From contig NZ_AP022853.1 of the NCBI RefSeq assembly GCF_011764585.1, positions 3,195,501-3,259,500 of the forward strand: a stretch of 64,000 nucleotides of DNA. The letters run 5' to 3'. Of this stretch, positions 41,884 through 50,455 are shown piece by piece. The DNA is from Sulfurimicrobium lacus (GTDB lineage: Bacteria; Pseudomonadota; Gammaproteobacteria; Burkholderiales; Sulfuricellaceae). Positions within the stretch are counted from its first letter, which is position 1, and each line of letters opens with the position of its first letter. A program made the position numbers and the translations under genes. The notes below the pieces were generated by a model. The model did no database searches and was not told where the DNA came from. It worked only from the letters and a program-made list of their open reading frames with translations.

Positions 41884-42504
41884 CTACTGTGCCCAGGCCG
41901 GCTTGCCGGTTGCAGCCGGACGCTGAGTAGTCGCATGGGACGGATTCGCCTGCGCTGGCGCAGCGGAACTGCCGCCACTCGGCACCTTGGGCACCATGCC
42001 CATCAGCGCCGCGTAGTCCTTGTGATCGGGTTCGACGGCCAGCTTGACCACGTTGCGGTTCTCGCCCTTGGCGTCCTTTTCGACATCCACGCGGGCCAGA
42101 AACTCGATGCCATCCAGGTCGGCGAAACCGTTGATGCGCCGGGCAGTGGCGGCTTGGGGTGAGTTGTCCTGAGGTGAGACATTGCGAGAGGAATTGAGGA
42201 TGCCGCGAATCATGCTGCGGCCCATCTGACCCCAGGCTGGACCTTTTCGGGATTGCAGGCCGATGTTCGACCACAGCTTGCGTTTGGCAAACGGGCCTTC
42301 CAACACGACGAACTCGCAGGCGAGGTAGACGCTGCCGGTGTCGAAGCTCTCGGTGGCATAGCCACCGGTCCAACCCTGGGCAGGATCATCGTGGCCACCC
42401 GGCTTGATCGTCATGCGCACCTTGACGAGCGCCCCCTTGGGGATGAGATCGAAGCCTTGTTGCTGTTCTGCATCATTGAAGTCCTGCCATGTGTTCTGGT
42501 TCAT
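41884..42504 (-). CDS. Phage protein beside Sak4, possible single-strand binding partner
   Basis: 206 aa from ATG 42504 behind AAGGAG. Beta-rich core (GALVKVRMTIKPGG, GSVYLACEFVVLEGPFAKRK, EFLARVDVEKDAKG) with a disordered Pro/Ala/Gln tail ending WAQ, a layout like SSB proteins. Genes for SSB often accompany Sak4 annealases. No definite family match from sequence alone. Confidence 0.6.
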   Translation of the reverse strand: MNQNTWQDFNDAEQQQGFDLIPKGALVKVRMTIKPGGHDDPAQGWTGGYATESFDTGSVYLACEFVVLEGPFAKRKLWSNIGLQSRKGPAWGQMGRSMIRGILNSSRNVSPQDNSPQAATARRINGFADLDGIEFLARVDVEKDAKGENRNVVKLAVEPDHKDYAALMGMVPKVPSGGSSAAPAQANPSHATTQRPAATGKPAWAQ

Positions 42505-42550
42505 GTGTTTCTCCTTGAATTGGGTCAATGCGATGGATTGGTCTGCGGCC

Positions 42551-43354
42551 TCAGTTGCTCTGGGTGCCGAGGCATTTCTGGATGAGCTTGCCGAGATCCG
42601 GCTCCTCGATAGCGTCGAGGCGGCCACTGCGGTCCTTGCTCGGGTAGCCGAAGGTGTTGTCGGCGCGGGTGACAAAACCCCGGTAGGTCGTGCCGTCGTC
42701 GGCCTTGAGGATGGCCAGGGTCACGACCTCATCAAGGACGCCAGGCAGCTCCAGTGCGGTCTTGCTGCCTTCCAGCTGCAGCTGGTAGTAGCGCCGGTTG
42801 AAGTCATCGGTCTTCTCCTCGAGGATGGCGACGTAGATGACGTGCTTGTCCCGGACGTGTTGCAGGTGCGTGAGCGCCGTGATCATTTCCTGGCCCAGCA
42901 GGCCGTAAGCGCCCCGACTATCCGGTTTGCCGGTCTTCTCGCTGAAGGCCTGCGGCTGGGTCTTGCACCAGGCGAAGCACAGGCGCGAGAGCACGGTCAG
43001 GCTGTCGACGAAGTAGGTGTCGTATTTGGCTAGCTGTGCCGGGTCGCCATACCGGGTGCAGACATGCTCGAAGTGGGCCTGCGAGAACGCCTGTTCGGCG
43101 GTGGCGGTCGGCATCGGGCCGGCGAGGAACACCACGAGATCGCGGAACTCTTGCCAAGCGCGCGGCCGCACGGTGTCACCCGGCCAGTCGCGCACCGAGA
43201 GATCACCAGCTTCGAGATCGACGAACAGCGTGGAATCGGCCGGCAGGGTCTTGAGTTGGGTAGTCTTGCCGACACCAGGGAAACCGACCAGGCCGACCTT
43301 GGCGCTATGCCGCTCGCGCTTCCGTTCATCGGCAGAAATGATGGGCAGCGACAT
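42551..43354 (-). CDS. Sak4-like AAA ATPase (phage recombination)
   Basis: 267 aa from ATG 43354 behind AAGGAGG; a GTG one codon earlier is also possible. RecA-like motifs: VGLVGFPGVGKTTQLKTLPA (Walker A), TYFVDSLTVLSRLCF (Walker B), and KHVIYVAILEEK. The size and order match phage Sak4-type single-strand annealing proteins. TGATG overlap with the BRO gene. Confidence 0.82.
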   Translation of the reverse strand: MSLPIISADERKRERHSAKVGLVGFPGVGKTTQLKTLPADSTLFVDLEAGDLSVRDWPGDTVRPRAWQEFRDLVVFLAGPMPTATAEQAFSQAHFEHVCTRYGDPAQLAKYDTYFVDSLTVLSRLCFAWCKTQPQAFSEKTGKPDSRGAYGLLGQEMITALTHLQHVRDKHVIYVAILEEKTDDFNRRYYQLQLEGSKTALELPGVLDEVVTLAILKADDGTTYRGFVTRADNTFGYPSKDRSGRLDAIEEPDLGKLIQKCLGTQSN

Positions 43355-44103
43355 CACGCGACCTCCTTGAGCAGATCGGCGACTTCAGGCCGCCAGAGGA
43401 TCTGGTAGCCGGAGTGCCCATTGCGGGAGTACGGCAACGCTTCGCCCCATGCCTGTCCGGCATCGGTCATTTCCCACTCGTCACGGTCGTTGCGATTCTG
43501 GAATCCCAGAGCCGCCAGCCGGAGGTTGACCGCCCTGGCCGACAGACCGATTTGCTCACCGAGCTTTGTCGGGTTCACCGCTGCCAGAGGATCGTTGCAG
43601 GCGGGCAGCGCCCGACGCATCGTCTCCACCGACAATCCCGTGTTCTCCTGGATGCAGGTGAGCGTTGCCGCCATGGCGATGCCCTGCTTGACGCCGGGCA
43701 CCTTGGCCACCGCCTCGCCGATCATCAGGATGGCGGTGACGCGATCCTGGGTCGGCGCTGGCAGTGCAGCCACGGAGCCGGGCGCCGCATAGGAACCGGT
43801 CTTGCGGATCGAGGGCAGTACCTCGTGGGTCACCCAGCGCTTGAAGCGCTTGGCTTCGGGCTTACGGCTGCCGAGCACCAGGTTGAAGAGACCGGACTCG
43901 TTGACCACGGTCATCTCCTGCTGCCCGCCTGGGGTGTGAATTGAACTCACCCCCTTTTCGTCGTCGTCCAGACGCTCCAGTGCCTTGCGATCGAGGTTCA
44001 GGGTGGACAACAGATCTGCGGCAACGAACATGGGCTCGCCGTCCTGGCCGAAGACGACACGCACGTCATGCGACTCGAAGTCGAAGGCGACGATCTGGTT
44101 CAT
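43354..44103 (-). CDS. BRO-N antirepressor-type protein
   Basis: 249 aa. The N-terminal Bro-N domain is clear (VRVVFGQDGEPMFVAADLL, VNESGLFNLVLGSRKPEAKR, FKRWVTHEVLPSIRKTGSY). The C-terminal part (LGEQIGLSARAVNLRLAALG) has an HTH followed by DEWEMTDAGQAW as in KilA/phage antirepressors. It may inactivate a lysogeny repressor or act as a regulator. Confidence 0.88.
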   Translation of the reverse strand: MNQIVAFDFESHDVRVVFGQDGEPMFVAADLLSTLNLDRKALERLDDDEKGVSSIHTPGGQQEMTVVNESGLFNLVLGSRKPEAKRFKRWVTHEVLPSIRKTGSYAAPGSVAALPAPTQDRVTAILMIGEAVAKVPGVKQGIAMAATLTCIQENTGLSVETMRRALPACNDPLAAVNPTKLGEQIGLSARAVNLRLAALGFQNRNDRDEWEMTDAGQAWGEALPYSRNGHSGYQILWRPEVADLLKEVA

Positions 44104-44390
44104 TTCGTCACCTCCACCGCGATTACGCCCACCGTGTCCGAGCCGATGCAGCCATTCTCACGGGCCAGGGTGTAGAGGCTGTCGAGCGCGCTGCGGCGAC
44201 GGTGGATGCTCGCGCTCTCGGCATTGAGGGTCTGGATGGCGAAGGCCACTTCATCCAGGGTGGCGTCGAGCAGGGGCTTCTCCACCAGATTGCCGTAGCG
44301 GTCCTGATAACGGATCGCGGTGGTCAGGTGTTCGCCGGTATAGGCGCCGAGCTTGGCTTGCAGGGATTGATGCAGGGTTGGGCTTTTCAT
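44100..44390 (-). CDS. Small phage early protein, unknown
   Basis: 96 aa from ATG 44390. LGAYTGEHLTTAIRYQDRYG and ASIHRRRSALDSLYTLAREN; no family recognised. ATGA overlaps on both sides place it in the early operon. Confidence 0.65.
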   Translation of the reverse strand: MKSPTLHQSLQAKLGAYTGEHLTTAIRYQDRYGNLVEKPLLDATLDEVAFAIQTLNAESASIHRRRSALDSLYTLARENGCIGSDTVGVIAVEVTK

Positions 44391-44890
44391 TCGTGATGCT
44401 CCTGGACGAGGGCAATTCGGTAGCTGGTTTTGCCGGGTTTTACGGTGCGGGCCTTGGCGAACGTCTCCTTGAGGGGCGCGGGCCAAGCGTTGAAGCGGGT
44501 CTCGGAAATCGAGTAGTCGGTGTCGATGTAGTCGCCGACCTTGTCGCCGGCAGCGGCGATGCGCTGTGCGATCTCGGCCAGTTGCGGCTGATCCCAGACG
44601 ACCTTTTTGGGAACGTCGACCGTGATGCGCAGCGGCCCATCAGAGAGATGGCAGACGCCGAAGTCCTTACCGGATGCCTGCCTGACTGCCACGGCCTGCT
44701 CGGCATAACGCTGGTCGAGCGCAGCATGGAAGCGATCGAGCACGCCCTTGACCAAGGACTGCAAGGTCAGCAGATTGGTGTGTGCCTCTTGCAGCTGTGC
44801 TGGCGGCAGCGCGGCGATCTGAGCAACGCTCATTTCGGCCAACGGCATGGCCTGCTCGATGTCGACAGGTGAAGTGTGGGAGGTCATCAT
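44387..44890 (-). CDS. Phage early protein, unknown
   Basis: 167 aa. Helical N-terminal half with AQIAALPPAQLQEAHTNLLT and a C-terminal half with KDFGVCHLSDGPLRITVDVP and WDQPQLAEIAQRIAAAGD, ending in TVKPGKTSYRIALVQEHHE. Similar proteins lie near Bro-type genes in prophages. No function known. Confidence 0.65.
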   Translation of the reverse strand: MMTSHTSPVDIEQAMPLAEMSVAQIAALPPAQLQEAHTNLLTLQSLVKGVLDRFHAALDQRYAEQAVAVRQASGKDFGVCHLSDGPLRITVDVPKKVVWDQPQLAEIAQRIAAAGDKVGDYIDTDYSISETRFNAWPAPLKETFAKARTVKPGKTSYRIALVQEHHE

Positions 44891-45165
44891 GCTTGCCCTC
44901 CTGACTTCGCCACGCGCTCGGAGGTCGAGTCGTGCAGCGCGCTATATTCGAAGTCGATGACGGCTTCGAGGGGATAGCTGACTCTTTTCGACAACTTGAG
45001 GTAGCGAGGTCCGCGACCTTCGCTGCGCCAGCGCTGCAAAGTTTTGGGGCTGAGACCCCAACGTTGTGCGAGCTCGTTTTCGTTCAGGACCCGGCGATCG
45101 CCAGGTGCCAGGCTGTTGATCGCCGGATGGGGCGACCGAGGGATGTTGCTTGCCGGTGTCGGCAT
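44887..45165 (-). CDS. Helix-turn-helix regulator, first gene of the early operon
   Basis: 92 aa from ATG 45165, six bases after GGAGG. NENELAQRWGLSPKTLQRWR and EGRGPRYLKLSKRVSYPLEA form a MerR/AlpA-like HTH. It is nearly identical over ~28 residues to the N-terminal half of the protein at 53579-54052. As first gene of the leftward early block it may control that block through the inverted repeats just upstream. Confidence 0.78.
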   Translation of the reverse strand: MPTPASNIPRSPHPAINSLAPGDRRVLNENELAQRWGLSPKTLQRWRSEGRGPRYLKLSKRVSYPLEAVIDFEYSALHDSTSERVAKSGGQA

Positions 45166-45173
45166 ATAAACCT

Positions 45174-45271
45174 CCAATGACGTTGTTGAGGAACAGGTGT
45201 CATTGGAAAATTTCGGTGGCGAACATAAGAGGGACGGAATGGCGAACCACGAGGAAACTTCTGGTTCGCCA
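45174..45271. promoter_or_regulatory. Operator-like inverted repeats upstream of the early operon
   Basis: CCAATGAC (45174-45181) and GTCATTGG (45199-45206) are inverted around 17 bases. TGGCGAACC (45240-45248) and GGTTCGCCA (45263-45271) are inverted around 14 bases, with a further TGGCGAAC half-site at about 45216. Two dyads with regular centres upstream of an HTH gene suggest autoregulatory binding sites. Confidence 0.6.
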
Positions 45272-45284
45272 TTGCCGGGATCGC

Positions 45285-45316
45285 AGAAGCAGAAACGGCG
45301 AGCACAGGGCTCGCCG
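45285..45316 (-). terminator. Terminator of the recombinase operon
   Basis: CGGCGAGC (45296-45303) pairs with GCTCGCCG (45309-45316), loop ACAGG; on the - strand the stem is followed by TTTCTGCTTCT. It lies 29 bases after the last gene of the leftward recombinase operon and would isolate it from the phage early promoter. Confidence 0.7.
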
Positions 45317-45344
45317 TCGTGGCAGATTTATTGGCGTCAGTGGT

Positions 45345-45830
45345 TCAGTTCGCGAACCCCAGCGCTTTGCGTTGCTCACCCCAGTCACGTGGCAGCTGGT
45401 CACGCCTACCGCGCAAGGTATGAAGGTTCAGGTCACGGGGCTGGCGCCCATCGAGAACCGATTCGATGATGTCCGGCGCCAGAGTCGTCAAGCGCAATAC
45501 TTCTGCCACCCAACCAGGCTCAAGCTTCAACGAGCGGGCCAAGTCATTCGCGGTGGGATAGCGCCCCTCATCGAGCAGGCGCTGCCAGTAGAAAGCTTTG
45601 CCCAACATCCTGATCATCGGCAGATCGTGGCCACCGGCACCCAGCACAGAGTCATCACCGGCCGGCGGAATCATGACCTTGCGATTCTGCTTGCGGCGGA
45701 TGGTGAGCGGCACTACCGTTACCCGCTGTTGGCCGGTAGTGTAGTTGCGGGCATCGCCGACGATGTCGATACGAACCATCCGCAGCCGGGGATTGTCGGC
45801 CTTCATGGCCAGTTTGGCTTTTTGTCTCAT
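45345..45830 (-). CDS. Recombinase-associated protein with HTH-like segment
   Basis: 161 aa. Basic N-terminus (RQKAKLAMKADNPRLRMVRI) and a C-terminal HTH-like region (TANDLARSLKLEPGWVAEVL, LTTLAPDIIESVLDGRQP) similar to KorB/ParB helices. This gene regularly follows the serine recombinase in DUF2924 modules and might direct the recombinase. ATGA overlap with it. Confidence 0.65.
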   Translation of the reverse strand: MRQKAKLAMKADNPRLRMVRIDIVGDARNYTTGQQRVTVVPLTIRRKQNRKVMIPPAGDDSVLGAGGHDLPMIRMLGKAFYWQRLLDEGRYPTANDLARSLKLEPGWVAEVLRLTTLAPDIIESVLDGRQPRDLNLHTLRGRRDQLPRDWGEQRKALGFAN

Positions 45831-47245
45831 GCGAACGCCTCCTCCGTGGATTCCTTCATCTCCTCGACCAATGGGTGTGAGGCAATGTCAGTCCCCAGGC
45901 CGAGCCAACCATCTTCGCGCCATAGGATGTCCAGTCCTTGCCCATGCAGTTGGATGCGCTCGATCAGCAGTTGGGTGATGCGTTGCTGCTCGATCGGGAA
46001 AAGCTGTTCCCACACAGCGCCGATGCGTTGCATGGCAATCACCACATGCGCCTCATCGAGATTGGCGCCCGCAGCATGCCTCTGGCAGGAACGCCATGTG
46101 GCCACCAAAATCTCTGGTGAGCGCAGGGCCAAGTGAATCTGCTCCAGAACAGCAGCCTCGATCTCGGCTGCGGGCAGCGCACCCACATCTATAGCCCCTG
46201 GCTGCAGGGTGGCTCCGGCATTTCTCCGCTTGTGCAGGTAGGGCACGTAATAGAGATAGAGGCGTCCGTTTTTCTTCTTGGTGAAATGGTGAATCATGCG
46301 CTGCCCATCGGGTGCAAACAACAGACCCGCCAGCAATGCCGGGTGTTCGGTGCGATGCTCGCGCGGGCCCTGCTTCCGCCGTTCGATGAAAGCGTGGGCT
46401 GCATTCCAGATTTCTGGAGAAACGATCGCTTGGTGCTGCCCCGGATAACTCTCGCCCTTGTGCACCATCTCGCCAAGGTAGATGCGGTTGCGCAGCATGG
46501 CGAACAAGTATTGCTGATCGATCGGTCGGCCAGGGCGATGCAGACCACCCTGCGTAACCCAGGATTTCGTGGTCTGGCCCTCGATGGCAAGTTCGCGCAC
46601 AAGCTGTGCCGCCGAACCATGCTCGGCATATCGGCAGAAGATGCCGCGCACCAGCTCGGCTTCGGCGGTATTGACGATCAGCTTTCGCTCGACGACGTCG
46701 TAGCCGAGTGGTGGCATACCGCCCATCCACATGCCTCTGGCCTTGCTCGCGGCGATCTTGTCGCGGATACGCTCGCCGGTGACCTCGCGCTCGAACTGCG
46801 CGAAGGACAGCAGGATGTTGAGTGTGAGCCGCCCCATGGAGGTGGTGGTATTGAACTGCTGGGTGACAGAGACGAACGACACCCCGTTGCGGTCGAACAC
46901 GTCGACCAGTTTGGCAAAGTCTGACAAGGCTCGAGTTAAGCGATCGATTTTGTACACCACGACAATATCGACCTCGCCGGCCTCGATATCGGCCATGAGG
47001 CGTTTGAGGCCGGGACGATCCAAGTTGCCGCCGGAGTAGCCGCCGTCGTCGTAGCCATCACCAACAGCAACCCAGCCTTCGTGGCGTTGGCTGGCGACAA
47101 ATGCCAAGCCGGCATCTCGCTGCGCTTCCAGGCTGTTGTACTCCTGGTCCAGTCCCTCGTCGGTGGACTTGCGCGTATAGATGGCGCAGCGTTTTTTGGG
47201 GACGATAGGCTGCGAAGGCGCTGCCATGGTGCGGTTCGCTCTCAT
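45827..47245 (-). CDS. Large serine recombinase
   Basis: 472 aa. Resolvase domain with catalytic Ser27 in YTRKSTDEG, NSLEAQRDAG, DGGYSGGNLDRPGLKRLMAD, and VVVYKIDRLTRALSDFAKLV. The recombinase domain follows (GMPPLGYDVVERKLIVNTAE). The C-terminal region where other large serine recombinases have a Cys4 zinc ribbon reads LLAGLLFAPDGQRMIHHFTK with no cysteines, as in this DUF2924-linked subfamily. It is the best candidate for the prophage integrase. Confidence 0.9.
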   Translation of the reverse strand: MRANRTMAAPSQPIVPKKRCAIYTRKSTDEGLDQEYNSLEAQRDAGLAFVASQRHEGWVAVGDGYDDGGYSGGNLDRPGLKRLMADIEAGEVDIVVVYKIDRLTRALSDFAKLVDVFDRNGVSFVSVTQQFNTTTSMGRLTLNILLSFAQFEREVTGERIRDKIAASKARGMWMGGMPPLGYDVVERKLIVNTAEAELVRGIFCRYAEHGSAAQLVRELAIEGQTTKSWVTQGGLHRPGRPIDQQYLFAMLRNRIYLGEMVHKGESYPGQHQAIVSPEIWNAAHAFIERRKQGPREHRTEHPALLAGLLFAPDGQRMIHHFTKKKNGRLYLYYVPYLHKRRNAGATLQPGAIDVGALPAAEIEAAVLEQIHLALRSPEILVATWRSCQRHAAGANLDEAHVVIAMQRIGAVWEQLFPIEQQRITQLLIERIQLHGQGLDILWREDGWLGLGTDIASHPLVEEMKESTEEAFA

Positions 47246-47712
47246 GGGGCCTCCTGCTTACTGCGCGCCTTGAGTCCGAAAAACAGCGGACCTGACCATG
47301 GGCATCCGGTGATCACCTTGGCCAGCGCCGTCAGGCTCGTGAAACGCTGCCCCCGGTATTCGAAGTCGCGCACACCGCGCACCAGAACATGGTGTTCGAC
47401 ATCATCATAGATGCGCGTCAGGATGGTGCCCGGCAGGAGGCGATCGGCTTCGCGTTGAAGATTCTTGGGCATCACTCCGGTCTCGCCGATGCTCTCCAGT
47501 TTGCGCCGTACCGGTACCTTGAGACCGCCGAAAGCCCGCTCCTGAAGTTTGTAAGCCAGTCGGCTCTCCAGCCAGGTACGGTGATGGTGATTCGGTCGCT
47601 GATCAAAGTGCTCGTCCCACATTGCCCAGATGCTGTCCATAGGCAACAGGGGAAGTTGAGCAATGCGAGCCGAGACTGTTGCTGTATCGGGCAGGGTTGC
47701 GTGTGTCGTCAT
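47242..47712 (-). CDS. DUF2924 protein
   Basis: 156 aa from ATG 47712. DSIWAMWDEHFDQRPNHHHR, then LESRLAYKLQERAFGGL and GTILTRIYDDVEHHVLV with YRGQRFTSLTALAKVITG, are diagnostic of DUF2924. The family is always coupled to serine recombinases of this type and probably is an accessory factor. ATGA overlaps on both sides. Confidence 0.9.
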   Translation of the reverse strand: MTTHATLPDTATVSARIAQLPLLPMDSIWAMWDEHFDQRPNHHHRTWLESRLAYKLQERAFGGLKVPVRRKLESIGETGVMPKNLQREADRLLPGTILTRIYDDVEHHVLVRGVRDFEYRGQRFTSLTALAKVITGCPWSGPLFFGLKARSKQEAP

Positions 47713-47936
47713 GGGCGAACTCCTTCTTGCTGATTGGGGTTCGCATTCACGCGCTGTGGGTGGGAGAAGCCAAGGCAAACCGGCTCTCTATGGCCAGATT
47801 TATCTGGATCGTCTGACGCTGAATTTCTGGTGCGCAGTCGCAGCAATGCGGCAGAGAGCAAGTCGGCGATTTCTTCGCGCGCGTGTCGGGGGCTTGGGGT
47901 GCCCCTGTCGATGGAGATGAGTTCGATGTCGTGCAT
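47709..47936 (-). CDS. Small protein leading the recombinase operon
   Basis: 75 aa. IELISIDRGTPSPRHAREEI, ADLLSAALLRLRTRNSASD and a tail REPVCLGFSHPQRVNANPNQ characterise a small conserved protein found before DUF2924. Overlaps the DUF2924 ATG. Unknown role. Confidence 0.7.
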   Translation of the reverse strand: MHDIELISIDRGTPSPRHAREEIADLLSAALLRLRTRNSASDDPDKSGHREPVCLGFSHPQRVNANPNQQEGVRP

Positions 47937-48064
47937 GATGGTGAGCGTTCCATAAGGTAACGCTGCTCATGCTATGTACGAGTGCCACTCCGAGTAACGC
48001 GTTTTAGCGGGAGTGCGCGGAATCAATGCGCCTGGGAATCGCGAACAAGCGCGCAGGTCCTTGG

Positions 48065-48922
48065 CTACGCCTTCTTGGATCGATACCAGGCAGCACGCTG
48101 ACCATCTACTTCGCGGTACCGAAGATCAAAAAAACGAGACTCGTGCACCACCTGCCGCCAACTGCTGCATCCATACTTTGCGGGAAGTTGTTCGGGGTGG
48201 CGCTCGACAATCCACCTTCCAGCCATGGCGACTGGGGTCCATCCCTCAACAGCTAATTCACCCGCAGCTTCCCGAAGCGCTCGCACAATGCCGGAAGCAG
48301 GCCAATCTACTGAGCCATCCGGGGCGATGCCATTAACCACAAGATCGTGAAATACGTCTGACTGGACGAACTCAGCCGCCAACTGTCGCGCCTGATCCAT
48401 GTGCTCCGCCCAGCCACGAAGTTGCTCAAAGTGCTGGTCGATGCGGCTGTAGGCAGCAATTAATGCGTCGTGCGCTCCACGGCATCCGTCCTGACTCCAA
48501 AGGTCGTGCTGATCGATGAAGTGGTGCACCAGGTTATTTCGCAGCAATACCAGTTCCTTCAGATCGTTCTCTGTCCGCACATAATCTTCGGCGGAGATGC
48601 TCAGATGCATCCGCATCCCGAACGAAATGACGTCCTCGGGCGCATTGACCGAGACATCGGCACGAGTATCACCTTCATCGGTGACGACATACGATCCGAT
48701 AAGTTGGCCAACCAGTGTGCCAAGCGTTTTGCTGGCTGTGTCGGCGATGCGCGCAGCACGGATCGACTCCAGAGCATGGGCAGGCCCTGCGATTTCATGG
48801 TGCGCCACGATGGCCTTGATCAGACGCTCATATTGTTGCAGCCGAAGCAGGCAGCGGCCCAACAATCGCTGAACGTCATGCTGCAGCGTCTGCAGTGTGC
48901 CGTCTGTGGGTAGCGTCGTCAT
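48065..48922 (-). CDS. OST-HTH/LOTUS-domain protein
   Basis: 285 aa from ATG 48922. The C-terminal ~70 residues (IVRALREAAGELAVEGWTPV, WIVERHPEQLPAKYGCSSWR, FFDLRYREVDGQ) match LOTUS domains, which bind RNA or G-quadruplexes. The N-terminal part is helical (TLQTLQHDVQRLLGRCLLRL) and unrecognised. Third gene of an XRE-ImmA-LOTUS operon. Confidence 0.8.
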   Translation of the reverse strand: MTTLPTDGTLQTLQHDVQRLLGRCLLRLQQYERLIKAIVAHHEIAGPAHALESIRAARIADTASKTLGTLVGQLIGSYVVTDEGDTRADVSVNAPEDVISFGMRMHLSISAEDYVRTENDLKELVLLRNNLVHHFIDQHDLWSQDGCRGAHDALIAAYSRIDQHFEQLRGWAEHMDQARQLAAEFVQSDVFHDLVVNGIAPDGSVDWPASGIVRALREAAGELAVEGWTPVAMAGRWIVERHPEQLPAKYGCSSWRQVVHESRFFDLRYREVDGQRAAWYRSKKA

Positions 48923-48941
48923 GTCATCAATCGGCCACGTT

Positions 48942-49871
48942 TTACCGAACCGGCAACTGGCCGTTCGAGACGAACTGATCAAAGCTGTCGAAACTTTCCT
49001 CGTCTCGCCACGATCGGTCCCATGACCGTGGCTCGGCGTTTTCGAGCAGGAGTAGCGTGAGGATTCGATCACGTGCGCCGTAACTGTGCTTGAACTCCCA
49101 TAGCTTCATGTGTGCTGCCTCTTCCGGGCACCAGATCGCGGCTGACATTTCCGTGCCATCCCATTCTTGCTCGACACTGGTATCAGCTGCCAGCGTGCCC
49201 GGCAATGGCTCCTGTGGATCACCATTGCGCCGGATGCGCGCCCGCGTCCTGACGGCACTGCTGCTGCGCCATTCGTACTTCACGAAGCCATTGTCCCAAT
49301 AGACGAGGATCGCACGCTGCGTGGTGAACTTGATAAAGCGGATGCACAACGCCTCGAACGAGACCTGGAAACGCTTGGCGATCGCACTGAGGACATGTAG
49401 ATCAATGCGCTGATTCGATATCCACTCGCGCAGCAGATCGCCAGGCATCAGCAGGTTGCCGGCGAACTCGTCAGCTTCGCGCTCAATCTGGCGAAGGCCA
49501 TCGATGCCGGTGTGAACGCTCTGGCTGTCGCAGTTGAAACTCTGCTTCTGACTGCGATGCAAGATAAAGTGGCCCAATTCATGGGCAATAGTGAAGCGTT
49601 GCCGCTCACGTCGAGCCTTCCCGTTGTAGGCAATACCCCAAACTGCGTGGTCATCAGGATCGCGGGCCAGCACTCCTTCGAACGCGTCGCCAATGATTTC
49701 GACCGGCGGCTTGATCTCCCGAACACCCGCCCCATAAGGTGTGGACGGCAACATCTGGCGGACAATTTCCAAATCGATGGCGTCGGGCATGCCCTCGCTG
49801 TACCACGCCCGCAACCACTTGATGACGTGGCTGGAGGCAATGGAACCCGTCAGTGCCTGCGCTTCGCTCAA
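48942..49871 (-). CDS. ImmA/IrrE-type metallopeptidase
   Basis: 309 aa. FTIAHELGHFILHR puts the zinc motif HELGH at residues 97-101, with READEFAGNLLMPGDLL providing the third ligand Glu. The C-terminal ~150 residues are extra. In ICEBs1 ImmA cleaves the XRE repressor; here the adjacent XRE gene is the likely substrate. It begins 4 bases after that gene. Confidence 0.9.
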   Translation of the reverse strand: MSEAQALTGSIASSHVIKWLRAWYSEGMPDAIDLEIVRQMLPSTPYGAGVREIKPPVEIIGDAFEGVLARDPDDHAVWGIAYNGKARRERQRFTIAHELGHFILHRSQKQSFNCDSQSVHTGIDGLRQIEREADEFAGNLLMPGDLLREWISNQRIDLHVLSAIAKRFQVSFEALCIRFIKFTTQRAILVYWDNGFVKYEWRSSSAVRTRARIRRNGDPQEPLPGTLAADTSVEQEWDGTEMSAAIWCPEEAAHMKLWEFKHSYGARDRILTLLLLENAEPRSWDRSWRDEESFDSFDQFVSNGQLPVR

Positions 49872-49874
49872 TCC

Positions 49875-50210
49875 TCAGTCTCCGCTCTTGCGCGAAAACA
49901 TCATCTTGAGAACGTCTTGGTAGTGCCTCTTCTCTTCTTCTGTCATCCCAGCGTACTCGCGGAAGAAGGCCACATCCTCAAGGCTGGCTTCGGGAACCTT
50001 CTGGATAGGCTCCCCCATGATGTCCTCCATCGTCACGCCCAGCACCTTGGCCAGTGCCTGAACCCGTTCGGCGGACGGGCGTTGGCCGTCCTTCATTTCC
50101 AGTTCCCAGATGTACGCCTTGGTACATCCGGCCGCGTCGGCGACCTGCTGCAGAGTCAATTTCTTTGCCTCGCGCAAACGCCGCAGGCGTACTCCTAACG
50201 CCGAAGCCAT
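49875..50210 (-). CDS. XRE-family repressor
   Basis: 111 aa. RLRRLREAKKLTLQQVADAA, GCTKAYIWELEMKDGQRPSA, then ERVQALAKVLGVTMEDIMG give a clear XRE HTH. The C-terminal segment (EEEKRHYQDVLKMMFSR) is acidic/basic helical. It heads the leftward operon and probably controls both it and the divergent genes at 50456. Confidence 0.9.
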   Translation of the reverse strand: MASALGVRLRRLREAKKLTLQQVADAAGCTKAYIWELEMKDGQRPSAERVQALAKVLGVTMEDIMGEPIQKVPEASLEDVAFFREYAGMTEEEKRHYQDVLKMMFSRKSGD

Positions 50211-50306
50211 GGCGGTGCTCCTCTAGTGGAAAGACCATCAGTGAATGAAAGCAAGGCCGATAGTATAGCCACGTGATACATAAAAGGTCTAGATGTGCTT
50301 ATTTGA

Positions 50307-50335
50307 TTGACAAGCGGAAATCTGCGGTTCAGAAT
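50307..50335 (+). promoter_or_regulatory. Sigma-70-like promoter for the rightward gene pair
   Basis: TTGACA at 50307-50312, 17-base spacer, CAGAAT at 50330-50335. It lies in the 245-base gap between the XRE gene and the rightward 411-aa gene, with about 120 bases of leader. A TATACT on the opposite strand near 50258-50263 could serve the XRE operon. Confidence 0.55.
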
Positions 50336-50455
50336 CGCGCTTGTATCTCGCTGCTTTACTTATGTGAGGTACGTGTTCAGTAACCATGTCGCTGGCGAGT
50401 GCATTCCGAACATCGGTCGCAGACCTCCGACGCCGATCCAGAAAGGATAAACAAG

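Noticed and set aside
8500-48060. Direct repeats marking prophage attL/attR
   Set aside because: Comparison by eye of the sequence around the mcrC stop with 47.9-48.1 kb gave no convincing match; serine recombinase cores can be too short to see.
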